Assembly (NCBI RefSeq): GCF_000424545.1
Contig: NZ_KE384207.1
Span: 68,948-132,947, forward strand
Reading direction: 5' to 3'
Length of the DNA: 64,000 nt
Source: Butyrivibrio sp. NC3005
Lineage (GTDB): Bacteria > Bacillota > Clostridia > Lachnospirales > Lachnospiraceae
Shown: positions 27,261-37,277 of the stretch, in pieces
Layout of the letters: each line of letters opens with the position of its first letter
Numbering within the stretch: position 1 is the stretch's first letter
Translations under genes and position numbers: made by a program
The notes under the pieces: model-generated
What the model was told of the DNA's origin: nothing
Database searches by the model: none
What the model saw: only the letters and a program-made list of their open reading frames with translations

Positions 27261-28898
27261 TCACAATATTCTAACTTTTTTGAATACTCTTATAATCTTA
27301 TTTCCTTTTGGAAAACTCATCAAATCTTCTTCTGTTAATGTATTTGTCTTTACCAAGACGATTGAATATACAAAGACAGACACAACAATAGCAGTTGCAG
27401 AAGCTACGAGGTTTGGCATATATCCAATTTTACTATAACCACCCAATGCAAATGCTACAGCATAATGAACTGCCGCTCCTGCAATCCCCATAAGAAGTGC
27501 TGCCAATAATGGCATAAAATAAACTTTTTTAACATCAAGTTTTAGTTTGAGCCTTTTTCTACATGCAATATCATTTAAAAGGAACATTGTAAATGCATAC
27601 AGAACTCTTGTAAGAACAAGACACATATTATCAAGATTAGAATAATCAAGTAGTACCACTAATACTATCGTTTGAACAATAAGAGCAATAACCGCATTTA
27701 CAACCGGTGTTTTAAGCCTTCCAGTTCCCTGAAGAACTGAATTGGTGATAGTAGACTGAGAATAGAAAACTACTGTAACAGACAAAAACGCAAGCAGCAA
27801 AGCTGCCTCATTTAACGAATTTCTTTGCGGAAAAAGAATCTGCGTTATTGGTCTTGCCAGAAAAATAAGTCCCAATGCAGAAGGAGTGGCAATAAGCATT
27901 GAAACACGAATTACTTTTATTGCTATAAGATTTGATTCTTCCTTTTTGCCCTGAATAAATTTCTCTGAAATACTAGGAATCATTGCTGAAGCAAGAGCAG
28001 AAGAAAGTGCAATAGGAATATTAGTGATAGTAAGAGCCTTTCCCGCATATATTCCATATAAAGCTGCTATATGACTTTCATCAAAACCACGCATTTCCAA
28101 TATATGATAAAAAAGTTTCTGGTTTATATTAGGAGTAATATTATACAAAAATGTACTCATCAAAAACGGAGTAACAATAGTAAAAATCATCCAGAACACT
28201 TTTTTAGTGTCGTCTGTTTTATTGTTGTCTTCCTTTATTTTTTCATTTATAACTTTTTTATTCTTATGATAGACAAAAGTCATAAAAACAAGTGCAAATA
28301 CTACACCTGCTCCTGTTCCAAGTGCACTTCCTGCAGCTCCATAAATCGCACTGTTTTGCCCTTTAGAAATTGCAATATTCGTCAAACAAAACGCCGCAAG
28401 AATTGATATAACAGCATTAATCAGCTGTTCTGCAACTTGAGAAACCGATGTTGGCACCATTGTCTTTTGCGCCTGAAAATATCCTCTAATAACCCCAAGC
28501 GGTCCATACAAAAAAACCGTAGGAGCAAACACTCTCAAAACATAAGCTCCATTATTACCCACCATAAGGCTGGCAAAATTAAAAATTATTAAAGTTCCAA
28601 CAAACCCTACTACTAAAACATATATAAGAGCACATCTGAATACTTTCTGCGCATTTTTGTACTCTCCAAGTACAAATTTCTGTGCCATAACTTTAGAAAT
28701 TGCAGATGGAATACTATAAGAGCTTATCATCAAAATAATAATATACCAATTGTATGCTGAATTGTAATATCCATTGCCCTCATCGCCAATAATAGATGTA
28801 AGCGGACTTTTATACAAAAGTCCTATAATCCTGACTATAATTCCTGCAACAGCTAAAATACCTGCTTGTTTTAAAATTGCATTATCAGATTTAGACAT
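27261..28898 (-). CDS. Polysaccharide/lipid II flippase of the MurJ-SpoVB-YtgP group
   Basis: A MOP-superfamily membrane protein with 14 predicted hydrophobic segments. The N-terminal GILAVAGIIVRIIGLLYK and the segment GVIRGYFQAQKTMVPTSVSQ are typical of the SpoVB/YtgP branch, where YtgP flips lipid II. Whether this is the essential MurJ or a specialised flippase cannot be told. The start is set at the ATG at 28898 (MSKSDNAILK) because the glgA terminator occupies the upstream in-frame codons. About 545 aa, normal. Confidence 0.85.
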   Translation of the reverse strand: MSKSDNAILKQAGILAVAGIIVRIIGLLYKSPLTSIIGDEGNGYYNSAYNWYIIILMISSYSIPSAISKVMAQKFVLGEYKNAQKVFRCALIYVLVVGFVGTLIIFNFASLMVGNNGAYVLRVFAPTVFLYGPLGVIRGYFQAQKTMVPTSVSQVAEQLINAVISILAAFCLTNIAISKGQNSAIYGAAGSALGTGAGVVFALVFMTFVYHKNKKVINEKIKEDNNKTDDTKKVFWMIFTIVTPFLMSTFLYNITPNINQKLFYHILEMRGFDESHIAALYGIYAGKALTITNIPIALSSALASAMIPSISEKFIQGKKEESNLIAIKVIRVSMLIATPSALGLIFLARPITQILFPQRNSLNEAALLLAFLSVTVVFYSQSTITNSVLQGTGRLKTPVVNAVIALIVQTIVLVVLLDYSNLDNMCLVLTRVLYAFTMFLLNDIACRKRLKLKLDVKKVYFMPLLAALLMGIAGAAVHYAVAFALGGYSKIGYMPNLVASATAIVVSVFVYSIVLVKTNTLTEEDLMSFPKGNKIIRVFKKVRIL

Positions 28899-28910
28899 TT
28901 CAAATAACCA

Positions 28911-28952
28911 CAAAAAAGAACCATGCCGGTATTGAAAAACCTGCATGGTTCT
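28911..28952 (-). terminator. Rho-independent terminator after glgA
   Basis: On the minus strand AGAACCATGC pairs with GCATGGTTCT, followed by T6. It lies 18 bases beyond the glgA stop and fixes the downstream flippase start. Confidence 0.85.
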
Positions 28953-28969
28953 CAACCTTTCCTTTGATT

Positions 28970-30415
28970 TTACGGTCTTAACCAGTCATACATTTCCTGG
29001 TATTTACTAGCAGATACCTTCCATGAGAAGTCAACTGCCATAGCCCTGTCAATCATCTTGTTCCACTCTCTTTTGTTATCATAATACAAAGCCTCAGCAT
29101 CACGAACTGTGCGCATCATCTCATGAGCATTATAATTCAAGAAAGAAAAACCTGTTCCTGTTCCCTCATATTTGTTATAAGGTTCAACAGTATCTTTAAG
29201 ACCGCCCGTTTCACGAACTATTGGAAGAGTTCCATAACGAAGTGCCATAAGCTGTGACAATCCGCATGGCTCGAACAAAGAAGGCATAAGAAAAGCATCG
29301 CTTGCAGCATAAATCTTATGTGACATAGCTTCTGAATAATAAATATTAGCAGAAACCTTATCACCATATTTCCATGCAAAGTGACGGAACATATTCTCAT
29401 ACTGTTCTGTTCCTGTTCCAAGAATTACGAACTGTACTGCATCCTGACAAAGTTCATCCATGACACAGCTAATAAGATCAAAACCCTTCTGATCAGTAAG
29501 TCTGGAAACAATACCAATCATCATTGTTCTATCATCTTCAGCAAGACCAAGTTCTTTTTGAAGAGCTCTCTTATTCTTGATTTTTTCCTTGCGGAAATTA
29601 ATCTCATCGTACTGATATTCAATAAATCTGTCAGTAGTTGGATTGAAATCCTCATAATCAATACCATTAACAATGCCTCTAAGATCATTGGTTCTAGAGC
29701 GAAGAAGACCATCTAGACCTTCACCATAGAATGTTGTTTTAATCTCTTCAGCATATGTCTCTGATACAGTTGTAATGGCATCAGCAAAGACCATTCCACC
29801 TTTTAACATATCAGCATCGCCGTACATCTCCAATTTGTCAGGAGTGAAAAAATAATCTGGAAGACCTGTAATATCCTGCACTTCCTTCTTGTCCCATCTA
29901 CCTTGGAATTTAAGATTATGAATAGTCATAATAGCTTTAATTCCACGATAGAAATCATTTGCCTGGAAACGTTCCTTGAGATAAACCGGCACAAGTCCCG
30001 TCTGCCAGTCATGGCAATGTATAATATCAGGACGAAAATCAATAACAGGTAAAATACTAAGCGCCGCCTTAGAGAAAAATGCGAATCTTTCGATTTCAAA
30101 TTTAGGATCATCTCCATAAGGCTTCATACCACTAAAATAAAATTCATTGTCAATAAAATAATAATGAATACCATTAACCTGAGAATGAAATATTCCCACG
30201 TACTCCTGTTTCCAGTGAAAGTCCATATAGAAATTCGAAACATACTCCATCTGGTCTTTAACCTTCTGGGACATGCATGCATACTTAGGCATAATGATAC
30301 GTACATCAAAATATCTGGAATCAATATCTCTCGGAAGAGATCCAACAACATCTGCAAGTCCACCAGTCTTTATGAAAGGAACACCTTCAGATGCCACAAA
30401 TAGAATATTCTTCAT
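28970..30415 (-). CDS. glgA: Glycogen synthase (ADP-glucose)
   Basis: GT5 glycosyltransferase that extends alpha-1,4-glucan from ADP-glucose. The KTGGLADV ADP-glucose binding motif sits near the N-terminus (NILFVASEGVPFIKTGGLAD), and the C-terminal catalytic region reads PSLFEPCGLSQLMALRYG. 481 aa from the ATG at 30415, preceded by GAGAGGAAG. No glgC, glgB or glgP is adjacent, so the glycogen genes are scattered. A TGGTATATT extended -10 lies upstream on the minus strand near 30470. Confidence 0.94.
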   Translation of the reverse strand: MKNILFVASEGVPFIKTGGLADVVGSLPRDIDSRYFDVRIIMPKYACMSQKVKDQMEYVSNFYMDFHWKQEYVGIFHSQVNGIHYYFIDNEFYFSGMKPYGDDPKFEIERFAFFSKAALSILPVIDFRPDIIHCHDWQTGLVPVYLKERFQANDFYRGIKAIMTIHNLKFQGRWDKKEVQDITGLPDYFFTPDKLEMYGDADMLKGGMVFADAITTVSETYAEEIKTTFYGEGLDGLLRSRTNDLRGIVNGIDYEDFNPTTDRFIEYQYDEINFRKEKIKNKRALQKELGLAEDDRTMMIGIVSRLTDQKGFDLISCVMDELCQDAVQFVILGTGTEQYENMFRHFAWKYGDKVSANIYYSEAMSHKIYAASDAFLMPSLFEPCGLSQLMALRYGTLPIVRETGGLKDTVEPYNKYEGTGTGFSFLNYNAHEMMRTVRDAEALYYDNKREWNKMIDRAMAVDFSWKVSASKYQEMYDWLRP

Positions 30416-30597
30416 TGCCTTGCTTCCTCTCTTAGCTACCACTTTCGCAATAGCATTATTTACTTTAATATACCATTTATTTTAACTATCGGCTTATTTC
30501 TCCAAAATATACAGTTCTTCTATTTCTTAAGGCAATGCATAAGACTTATCACTGCCACCTTCTGCTGCAGATTTTAAAAACCTTTCACAGTAAATTT

Positions 30598-31692
30598 TCA
30601 ATCTTCACTAGGAGTGTATTTTGCACTCTGCATTGCAATGAGTTCCTTATCATCAAAATAATTAATCTTCATTGCACTCTTAACTTCGTCCAAAGTATTA
30701 GCAGCAACCTGCTCAGCTGCTTCACTTCCCTTCTTTAAGATATCGTAAATTGCAGGGATATCTTTCTGAAGCTCTTCGCGACGTTTACGTATAGGTTCAA
30801 GTTCAGCATTGATAACATTAAGAAGAAACTTCTTAACTTTAACATCACCAAGACCTCCACGCATATAGTGAGCCTTCATCTCATCAAGATTCTGATAATC
30901 AGGTGCAAATTCTGCAAAATGTTCATCTCTTGCAAATGCATCAAGGTAAGTAAATACAGGATTGCCCTCAACCTTACCAGGATCTTCAACTCTAATGTGA
31001 TTAGGATCAGTAAACATGCTCATTACTTTCTTCTTGATGGAATCTGCGCTCTCTGAAAGATAAATACAGTTTCCAAGTGATTTACTCATCTTGGCATTTC
31101 CATCAATTCCAGGAAGTCTAAGACATGCCTTATTGTCTGGAAGTAAAATCTTAGGTTCAACCAAAACATCGCCATAAATACCATTGAAAGAGCGAACAAT
31201 CTCACGACACTGCTCAATCATTGGTTCCTGATCTTCTCCAGCTGGAACAACTGTTCCCTTAAAAGCTGTAATATCTGCTGCCTGGCTGATAGGATAAGTA
31301 AAGAATCCTGCAGGAATACTTTCACCAAATCCACGCATACCAATTTCAGACTTAACAGTAGGATTTCTCTTAAGCCTTGCAACAGTAACCAAATTAGCAT
31401 AATAAAATGTTAATTCTGTGAGTTCCGGAATCTGTGATTGAATAAGAAATGTGACCTTTTCAGGGTCTAGACCAGCAGACATATAGTCAAGAGCAACTTC
31501 GATAATATTCTGTCTAACCTTCTCGGGGTTATGAGCATTATCAGTCAAAGCCTGAGCATCTGCTATCATAATATAAATCTTGTCAAACGTGCCGGAATTT
31601 TGAAGTTCAACTCTTCGTTTAAGTGAACCGACATAGTGACCAACATGAAGTTTACCGGTTGGTCTATCTCCGGTCAGTATAACTTTGTCCAT
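30598..31692 (-). CDS. trpS: Tryptophan-tRNA ligase
   Basis: Class I aminoacyl-tRNA synthetase. The HIGH-type motif is LHVGHYVGS near residue 16 and the KMSKS motif is AKMSKSLGN near residue 200. 364 aa is typical. The ribosome binding site GAGGAG is nine bases before the ATG. The ~95-base leader shows no T-box signature, so tRNA-responsive control is unlikely. Confidence 0.95.
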   Translation of the reverse strand: MDKVILTGDRPTGKLHVGHYVGSLKRRVELQNSGTFDKIYIMIADAQALTDNAHNPEKVRQNIIEVALDYMSAGLDPEKVTFLIQSQIPELTELTFYYANLVTVARLKRNPTVKSEIGMRGFGESIPAGFFTYPISQAADITAFKGTVVPAGEDQEPMIEQCREIVRSFNGIYGDVLVEPKILLPDNKACLRLPGIDGNAKMSKSLGNCIYLSESADSIKKKVMSMFTDPNHIRVEDPGKVEGNPVFTYLDAFARDEHFAEFAPDYQNLDEMKAHYMRGGLGDVKVKKFLLNVINAELEPIRKRREELQKDIPAIYDILKKGSEAAEQVAANTLDEVKSAMKINYFDDKELIAMQSAKYTPSED

Positions 31693-31790
31693 CTTCTAAC
31701 TCTCCTCCACTTTCTTTGAATAGAGCAATCGAAAAAAAGAAATCAAACATGTCTTCTATTTTCGAAACACTATCTTTAATATTATACCAT

Positions 31791-31799
31791 AAATAAGCC
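31791..31799 (-). promoter_or_regulatory. Extended -10 promoter of trpS
   Basis: The minus strand reads TGGTATAAT, a perfect extended -10, about 100 bases before the trpS start. The -35 is weak. Confidence 0.6.
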
Positions 31800-31981
31800 G
31801 CCGAAAAAACTGCTTATTTTTCTTGCAATAAACCAAATTTTGTTATATGATATACGCAAATATATCAAAAAGTCCAATAATGCGATATTTCGTTTGCTTA
31901 TTATCTTTATTTCCGTATGTGTTCACACTATATTATCCGTATGTTCATATTTTGTTCATATTTTTCATTTAATATAGACAT

Positions 31982-32138
31982 ATCAGAAGCGGTGAGGCGC
32001 TTCTGACTCCCCCAATAAAACTTTTTTCATACCGGGTCGTTGGGTTCCCCGCCTAGCGACCCCTCCTCCCAAAGATATCAACTTTTTAGTTGTTTAATAT
32101 ATTAAATAGATGTCGCCTTTTCAAGGCGGCTTTTTTAT
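31982..32138 (+). ncRNA. Candidate C-rich structured RNA
   Basis: There are three successive stem-loops without an ORF: AGAAGCG/CGCTTCT (31985-32004), then exposed GACTCCCCCAATAAAAC; GGGTCG/CGACCC (32034-32062), then exposed CTCCTCCCAAAG; then a strong terminator. The single-stranded C-rich tracts resemble the loops of small RNAs 1 and 2, but there is no sigma-28 box. A weak TATAGA -10 lies at about 31974-31979. It sits between trpS and the repeat cluster. Confidence 0.5.
32112..32138 (+). terminator. Rho-independent terminator of the C-rich RNA
   Basis: GTCGCCTT pairs with AAGGCGGC around TTC and ends in T6. Confidence 0.85.
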
Positions 32139-32187
32139 TACCAACATTCATTCCCCTGAACTTTTTGCAAATAAAGTCGCAAATAAA

Positions 32188-32236
32188 AAACCAGCTGGCG
32201 GTTAAAAGCATTACGCTAGTAGCCATCAACTGGTTT
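32188..32236. repeat. Isolated long hairpin next to module A copy 2
   Basis: AAACCAG (32188-32194) pairs with CTGGTTT (32230-32236), with further TGGC/GCCA pairing inside. It directly abuts a leftover GGTTCTTG half of the module B hairpin. It may be another hairpin module of the mosaic; only one copy is seen here. Confidence 0.45.
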
Positions 32237-32260
32237 ATAGGTTCTTGTTTTATGTAATCC

Positions 32261-32401
32261 GTTTTGCTGTTTGTATATTTCGTCGCAGACACGCTTTCGC
32301 TTGATTATAAACGTAATGGTACATAAGGTTCTAAAATACAGAACCTAAGTACCAACGTTTATATACAGTTCTGCTCATGAAATATTACAAGCCAGCAAAA
32401 C
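32261..32401 (-). repeat. Module A copy 2
   Basis: 141 bases. Arms GTTTTGCTG/CAGCAAAAC, long inner stem with GGTAC/GTACC and GGTTCT/AGAACC steps, and the small GAAA hairpin when read on the minus strand. It lies downstream of rho2, in its sense direction, beyond module C. Confidence 0.9.
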
Positions 32402-32427
32402 TCATTTATCAAAAATAAGTAACAATA

Positions 32428-32577
32428 AGTATGACTTCTTGTCACTTATATTCAGAAACTCGCATTTACTGCGAGTTTCGTGAGAACAAAAGTCAAGTGG
32501 CAAACTGGTTCAAGGCGAAGCCTTTTTTAATGGCCAGTTTGCGTAGTTTTTGGAACGCAGTGACAAAAATCTATACT
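32428..32577. repeat. Module C, full copy
   Basis: 150 bases of nested hairpins: ACTCGC/GCGAGT inside GACTT/AAGTC; GCAAACTGG/CCAGTTTGC enclosing AAGGC-GAA-GCCTT; it ends GCAGTGACAAAAATCTATA. The first 85 bases recur almost identically at 63915-64000. It lies 30 bases from the rho2 stop. Confidence 0.85.
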
Positions 32578-32607
32578 TATTTAAAAAACATCAATATTAA
32601 TCTTTTC

Positions 32608-34212
32608 TTACATCATCTGTCTTTCAACCATCTTCACAAATTCCCTGTTATTTCTTGTGTGTGTAAACATATTGATAACCTGATCAACTGCATTATCAAT
32701 TTTCACACCATTAAAGCTCTTACGCATTCTGTTAACTGCATCAAGTTCATCTGAATTAAGAAGTAGATCATCTCTTCGTGTTGAGGATTTTGGAATATTA
32801 ATCGCCGGGAATATTCTTCTTTCCTGAAGTTTCCTATCAAGAATAAGTTCCATATTACCCGTTCCCTTGAACTCTTCATAAACCACATCATCCATTTTAG
32901 AACCGGTTTCAATAAGGGCTGTAGCAAGAATAGTAAGACTTCCGCCCTCTCTCATATTTCTAGCAGCACCAAAAAATCTCTTTGGCATATGAAGCGCTGC
33001 AGGATCAAGACCACCAGAAAGAGTACGTCCAGACGCCGTTACCACCTGGTTGTATGCCCTTGTAAGTCTTGTAATGGAATCAATCAAAATCATAACGTCC
33101 TGCTTGTGCTCAACAAGTCTTCTTGCTCTTTCTATAGTCATCTCAGAAACACGAATATGATGTTCTGGAAGTTCATCGAAAGTAGAATGAATAACCTCTG
33201 CATTTGGACCTGTAATTGACTCTTTTATATCTGTTACTTCCTCAGGTCTTTCATCAATAAGAAGAACAATCAAATGAATATCTGGATAATTTCTCTGAAT
33301 AGATTTTGCAACATCTTTCAAAAGAGTAGTCTTACCAGCTTTAGGAGGTGAAACAATCATTCCACGCTGCCCTTTACCTATTGGACAAATCATGTCCATT
33401 ATTCGCATAGCAACGGAACCGCCTTCTCTTTCAAGTCTTAACTTTTCATTAGGAAAAATAGGGGTCATGCGTTGAAAAGAAAATCTCTTTATTGATTCTT
33501 CTGGCGTATAACCATTTATACTTTCCAATCCCTGAAGCGCACCAAATTTTTCGTTTCCTGTGCGTTCTTTGGTATATCCTCTTAGAATATCTCCTGTTCT
33601 AAGTCCGTATTTCCTAATTAACGCAGGAGCTACATATACATCATCTTCTCCTGGAAGATAATTATCACATCGAATAAAACCAAAACCATCCTGCATTACT
33701 TCAAGAATTCCCTGAGCATCAACAGTTTTAGCCTGTGTATTCTCGGGTATCTCTGTTTTACTTGTCACTGCAGTATTTTGAGAATTTTCTTTTTTTGAAG
33801 CTGTTGTGATAACAACTTTTGATCCTTTGAAATTTAAATCCTTCGAATTTTTTACTTTCTTTTGAAGTCTGCTATCATTTGCCAAGTCTTTTGATTCTTT
33901 TTGATATTTTTGATCTTTGATTTCTTTTTGATCTTTGATGTCTTTTTTCTCTGTGGAAACTCGAACTTTCTTTGATTCTCTTGATTTTTTGGAATCTTTT
34001 AACTGATTTTTCTTTTCGGAATTATCTTTCTTTTCTTTCTCTTCAATTTTGTCATTAGTCTTTGGAACTTTATCCTGCTTGAGTTTTTCTTCATCAAGCT
34101 GAACCATTTCGTTAATGATTTCCTGTTTCTTAAGTCCCGTTGTCTTAATTCCACGAATCTTGGCAAGTTCACGTAAATCGACTAACTTCAGCGTCTCGTA
34201 CCGCTCTCTCAT
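32608..34212 (-). CDS. rho: Transcription termination factor Rho, second copy
   Basis: 534 aa. It has the same architecture as the copy at 6184: Rho_N ([19 protein letters not shown]), a linker, the cold-shock RNA-binding domain ([15 protein letters not shown]), Walker A ([11 protein letters not shown]), Walker B ([13 protein letters not shown]) and the R-loop. Here the linker (~residues 45-165) is Lys/Glu/Gln/Asp-rich ([18 protein letters not shown]), not Asn-rich. The C-terminal cores of the two proteins are nearly identical over long stretches. The ribosome binding site AAAGGAG lies twelve bases before the ATG. Confidence 0.95.
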   Translation of the reverse strand: MRERYETLKLVDLRELAKIRGIKTTGLKKQEIINEMVQLDEEKLKQDKVPKTNDKIEEKEKKDNSEKKNQLKDSKKSRESKKVRVSTEKKDIKDQKEIKDQKYQKESKDLANDSRLQKKVKNSKDLNFKGSKVVITTASKKENSQNTAVTSKTEIPENTQAKTVDAQGILEVMQDGFGFIRCDNYLPGEDDVYVAPALIRKYGLRTGDILRGYTKERTGNEKFGALQGLESINGYTPEESIKRFSFQRMTPIFPNEKLRLEREGGSVAMRIMDMICPIGKGQRGMIVSPPKAGKTTLLKDVAKSIQRNYPDIHLIVLLIDERPEEVTDIKESITGPNAEVIHSTFDELPEHHIRVSEMTIERARRLVEHKQDVMILIDSITRLTRAYNQVVTASGRTLSGGLDPAALHMPKRFFGAARNMREGGSLTILATALIETGSKMDDVVYEEFKGTGNMELILDRKLQERRIFPAINIPKSSTRRDDLLLNSDELDAVNRMRKSFNGVKIDNAVDQVINMFTHTRNNREFVKMVERQMM

Positions 34213-34572
34213 AGTGCTTAAAGGCTCCTTTCGGTGTATCTTCCTTTATCCTTATAGACTGGGTTATCCAGCAAATTATTTTTTATGTGGATTATCAAAC
34301 TGAGTAGCAATAAAATGAATTCTTTCAGGTAGAATAAGAAATAGTAAAAATACTGGTACTTGATATCCTGAAGAATTTCAAATAGTGCTTACATTCACAA
34401 AAAATGTAAGCATTATTCGAATAAAAATGTCACAAGGCAGTTTCTTACTGCCTATTTCCCGCATGAAACAAAAATAATTATGAAAAACTTTCATCTTCAA
34501 TTTAAATATCGGAATAGATAATAAATAACATAAGAGATTTAAAATAATAAAATAATTATAACAAACATTAAA
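34213..34572. other. Leader region between truA and the second rho
   Basis: 360 AT-rich bases upstream of rho2 on the minus strand. Two hairpins are visible: GCTTACATT/AATGTAAGC (34388-34413) and AGGCAGT/ACTGCCT (34435-34453). Neither has a T run, so they are not classical terminators. The region may carry the rho2 promoter and an autoregulatory leader, but I cannot place the promoter. Confidence 0.35.
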
Positions 34573-35352
34573 TTAATAATCAACTTTCATAAGACACAAA
34601 CCTTGTGGTTTGGCAGTTGGACCTGCAAGTTTTCTATCCATTAATTCGAGTACTTCTTTTACTCTTTCTGGAGTCATTCTGCCAAAGCCAACCTCTAGAA
34701 GCGTTCCTACTAATATTCTTACCATATTCTGCAAGAATCCGTTTCCATGAAATGTTAATCTTATTCTTGGTCCATCCTGTACTATTGAAATAGTATCAAC
34801 ACATCTGACAGTCGACTTACGCATTCTAGGATTTGAACAAAAGCTCTTAAAATCATGTGTTCCTTCAAGATATTTTGCAGCTTCTCTCATCTTATCAAGA
34901 TCTGGCATTTGTTCTAACACAGTGACATATTTTCTATCGAAAACTGGTTTAGATTTTCCATAGTAGCAAGTATATACATATGTTTTTCCAAGAGCATTAT
35001 ACCTTGCATGAAATCTATCAGATGCCTCTTTCAATTCAATTATTGCAATATCATCCGGGAGATAATTATTCATATATTCCCAGATTTCATCAACGCTGTA
35101 CTGTGTATCAAGATGAACATTACACACCTGACCTCTTGCATGAACTCCTGCATCTGTTCTTCCCGATGCAATCACTTTTACAGGCACAAATTCCCTTTCT
35201 TCTGACTTACTATTATCTATTTCATCTTTTATCATCCTGTTTAATACAGTTTCAATCTTCCCTTCAATAGTCATTTCAACACCAGGCTGATGCTCCCATC
35301 CCTGATATCTTGTGCCATCATAGCGAACGACCATCTTAAAATTTCTTTTCAT
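34573..35352 (-). CDS. truA: tRNA pseudouridine(38-40) synthase
   Basis: Converts uridines 38-40 of the anticodon arm to pseudouridine. The catalytic Asp lies in ASGRTDAGVHARGQV near residue 65; the N-terminus MVVRYDGTRYQGWEHQPG is diagnostic. 259 aa is normal, with a short acidic insert (DEIDNSKSEEREF) after the first helix. Confidence 0.94.
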   Translation of the reverse strand: MKRNFKMVVRYDGTRYQGWEHQPGVEMTIEGKIETVLNRMIKDEIDNSKSEEREFVPVKVIASGRTDAGVHARGQVCNVHLDTQYSVDEIWEYMNNYLPDDIAIIELKEASDRFHARYNALGKTYVYTCYYGKSKPVFDRKYVTVLEQMPDLDKMREAAKYLEGTHDFKSFCSNPRMRKSTVRCVDTISIVQDGPRIRLTFHGNGFLQNMVRILVGTLLEVGFGRMTPERVKEVLELMDRKLAGPTAKPQGLCLMKVDY

Positions 35353-35379
35353 TAAAAAAACCTTTCTCTATAAAATATA

Positions 35380-36585
35380 TTAAAACCTTTTGTCTAAAAG
35401 GCTCATACCAGCATCATATAAATTCCTGTTACATGCATCATAAAGCCATCTTTCCATACTAATTCCATCAATATTGCCAAGATGAAAATTCACTGAACGA
35501 ACATTAGTGTGTGTAGTACCACCATGCATTCCGCTTTTCATAACCATCTTATTTTTAAAATTATTGATATAAAAAGAAAACTTTGGATTGATATTTCTTA
35601 GTTCACTTAACATTTTTTTCATTTGTAAAAAAAACTCTTCTTGAACATCACTATCCGATGCATATATTTTATTAGCTATATCATTGTAATACGCACTAAG
35701 CAGATAGTCATGTGTAGAAGTTGCATAAAGATAATTAAATCTATCGCCATATTTTTCATAAAGCTTTTTGTACCAACAAACAGTGATATTATCTCCCTTA
35801 ATAGCATCAGCTATATCATCTTTACATTTCCAGATTTCTTTGGCAGTTCTGTACCAATCATCATATAAAAGCTGACCACTATCAGATAAAAGAATCACAT
35901 TTTGACAACCCCTATAAAAATCCTCATATACCTCGCCTGCAAGAGCAGGCACAGCAAAAGCCCCTGCACTATCACCTGCAATCAATAAGCTTTCCGGATT
36001 ATCAAATAATTTTCTAGCAGCTTCCATCGCATTTCTGAAATTTTTATATCCATGAAAATGCAGAACATCTTTGTTACCATCAGCATTTATAAATTCAAAG
36101 TCATTATTACCGACATGAAAATCTCCTGTTGCATATGTAATAACCACAACATTCCAATCTCTGAACAGATTTCTGGGATTTGTTACTTCTGTAATCCCAA
36201 TATGAATGTTCATAATCTGAGTAAACGGTCGTAAATTATTGTAATAATAATTAGGCATTCCAGCAGTTACTCTTCCATAAGTAGTAGGTCTTGCTGCAGT
36301 ATATTCATTCCATGCAACGCCTCCACCTGAAAAAAAGATAATCAGATTTTTACTTCTGCCTTTTTTGGCATAAATATAATATTCAGAACCGTCTCCAGAT
36401 ACGCCATCCTTAATGGGAATTCTGTACCATGTAAAAGCATCCATTTCTCCCTCTAAAACAGGTGCTCCAATTGGCGTTTTTTCTATCATACTACCCAGCC
36501 GATTTTCAAAATAATCTCCTACACGATATGCAAATGCAAGACCGCGCTGAAGATTATCTTTATTTTGCACCCTCTTTTCAGGCAT
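35380..36585 (-). CDS. Pectin acetylesterase/Notum-like alpha/beta hydrolase
   Basis: 401 aa without a signal peptide. The GGG oxyanion motif (FFSGGGVAWNEY, near residue 95) and the nucleophile elbow GDSAGAFAVPALAG fit the PAE/Notum family of carboxylester hydrolases; the GMHGGTTHTN segment probably supplies the catalytic His. As it appears cytoplasmic and lies directly behind a DUF6320 gene and an acyltransferase-like gene, it may remove acyl groups from the product of that operon rather than degrade pectin. The AAAGGAGG site is strong. Confidence 0.72.
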   Translation of the reverse strand: MPEKRVQNKDNLQRGLAFAYRVGDYFENRLGSMIEKTPIGAPVLEGEMDAFTWYRIPIKDGVSGDGSEYYIYAKKGRSKNLIIFFSGGGVAWNEYTAARPTTYGRVTAGMPNYYYNNLRPFTQIMNIHIGITEVTNPRNLFRDWNVVVITYATGDFHVGNNDFEFINADGNKDVLHFHGYKNFRNAMEAARKLFDNPESLLIAGDSAGAFAVPALAGEVYEDFYRGCQNVILLSDSGQLLYDDWYRTAKEIWKCKDDIADAIKGDNITVCWYKKLYEKYGDRFNYLYATSTHDYLLSAYYNDIANKIYASDSDVQEEFFLQMKKMLSELRNINPKFSFYINNFKNKMVMKSGMHGGTTHTNVRSVNFHLGNIDGISMERWLYDACNRNLYDAGMSLLDKRF

Positions 36586-36606
36586 TCAATCCTCCTTTTA
36601 TTCCAA

Positions 36607-37275
36607 TTAGAAATTCCACATTTTTGCTGAAGCATTTTTGAAATCTCTAAAACGAAATACCACAACTGCAACAGCTAATAGCAGATATAAAGTCATGCAA
36701 ATAACTGCAGGCCACATAAAGAAATTTTTTTCATTTAACACAAAAATCCATTGCGCCTGTGAACATACTACAGAAAAAACAAGATAATACATATAATCTT
36801 CAAGATGTGCATGAGTTGCAAGCCCCATTATAAATGTAAATATTCCTATTCCTATGAAAATAAACGGGATTGCCCACGTAACAGACCATGCTTTATAACC
36901 TGACATTTTATCTGCAATAAAACAAACAACCATTCCAACATATGCTTCAAATGTTACAACTTTAAGAATATTATTTCTAAGCGTAATACCAAAAACCGCA
37001 TCAAGCCATGCTACAAAAACAATAGCCATTACAAATGGAATCCATGAAATCGTTGTTTTAACCTGATGTGATGCGATAAATCGTGTATTAAACAGTATAA
37101 TTTCAATAGACAGCATCAGAAAAGTAACTATTTTCAATATAGATACTCTTGAAACGTGTTTTTTCAAAATAGGATACGCGGCATCTTCAGGCTCACCTGA
37201 CAGACGTCCCTGACAAAGAGGACATTCAACTTTATATCCTCTGATTTTCATTTTACATTTCGGACAATACTGCAT
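36607..37275 (-). CDS. Zinc-ribbon multi-pass membrane protein (DUF6320-like)
   Basis: The first 25 residues form a zinc ribbon (YCPKCKMKIRG and CPLCQG). Six hydrophobic segments follow between residues ~45 and 215. It starts two bases after the stop of the upstream acyltransferase-like gene, so the two are almost certainly co-translated. I recall this protein type beside condensation-domain acyltransferases in Clostridia. It may anchor that enzyme or move its substrate; no direct evidence is available. Confidence 0.72.
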   Translation of the reverse strand: MQYCPKCKMKIRGYKVECPLCQGRLSGEPEDAAYPILKKHVSRVSILKIVTFLMLSIEIILFNTRFIASHQVKTTISWIPFVMAIVFVAWLDAVFGITLRNNILKVVTFEAYVGMVVCFIADKMSGYKAWSVTWAIPFIFIGIGIFTFIMGLATHAHLEDYMYYLVFSVVCSQAQWIFVLNEKNFFMWPAVICMTLYLLLAVAVVVFRFRDFKNASAKMWNF

Positions 37276-37277
37276 AT

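Noticed and set aside
30485..30505. GCCGATAG on the minus strand upstream of glgA as a sigma-28 -10.
   Set aside because: No matching -35 at either accepted spacing; a TGGTATATT extended -10 explains transcription better.
31693..31790. T-box riboswitch upstream of trpS.
   Set aside because: The leader is under 100 bases and lacks the T-box sequence and an associated terminator.
32086..32292. 68-codon minus-strand reading frame.
   Set aside because: It runs through a terminator hairpin and repeat modules and has no ribosome binding site.
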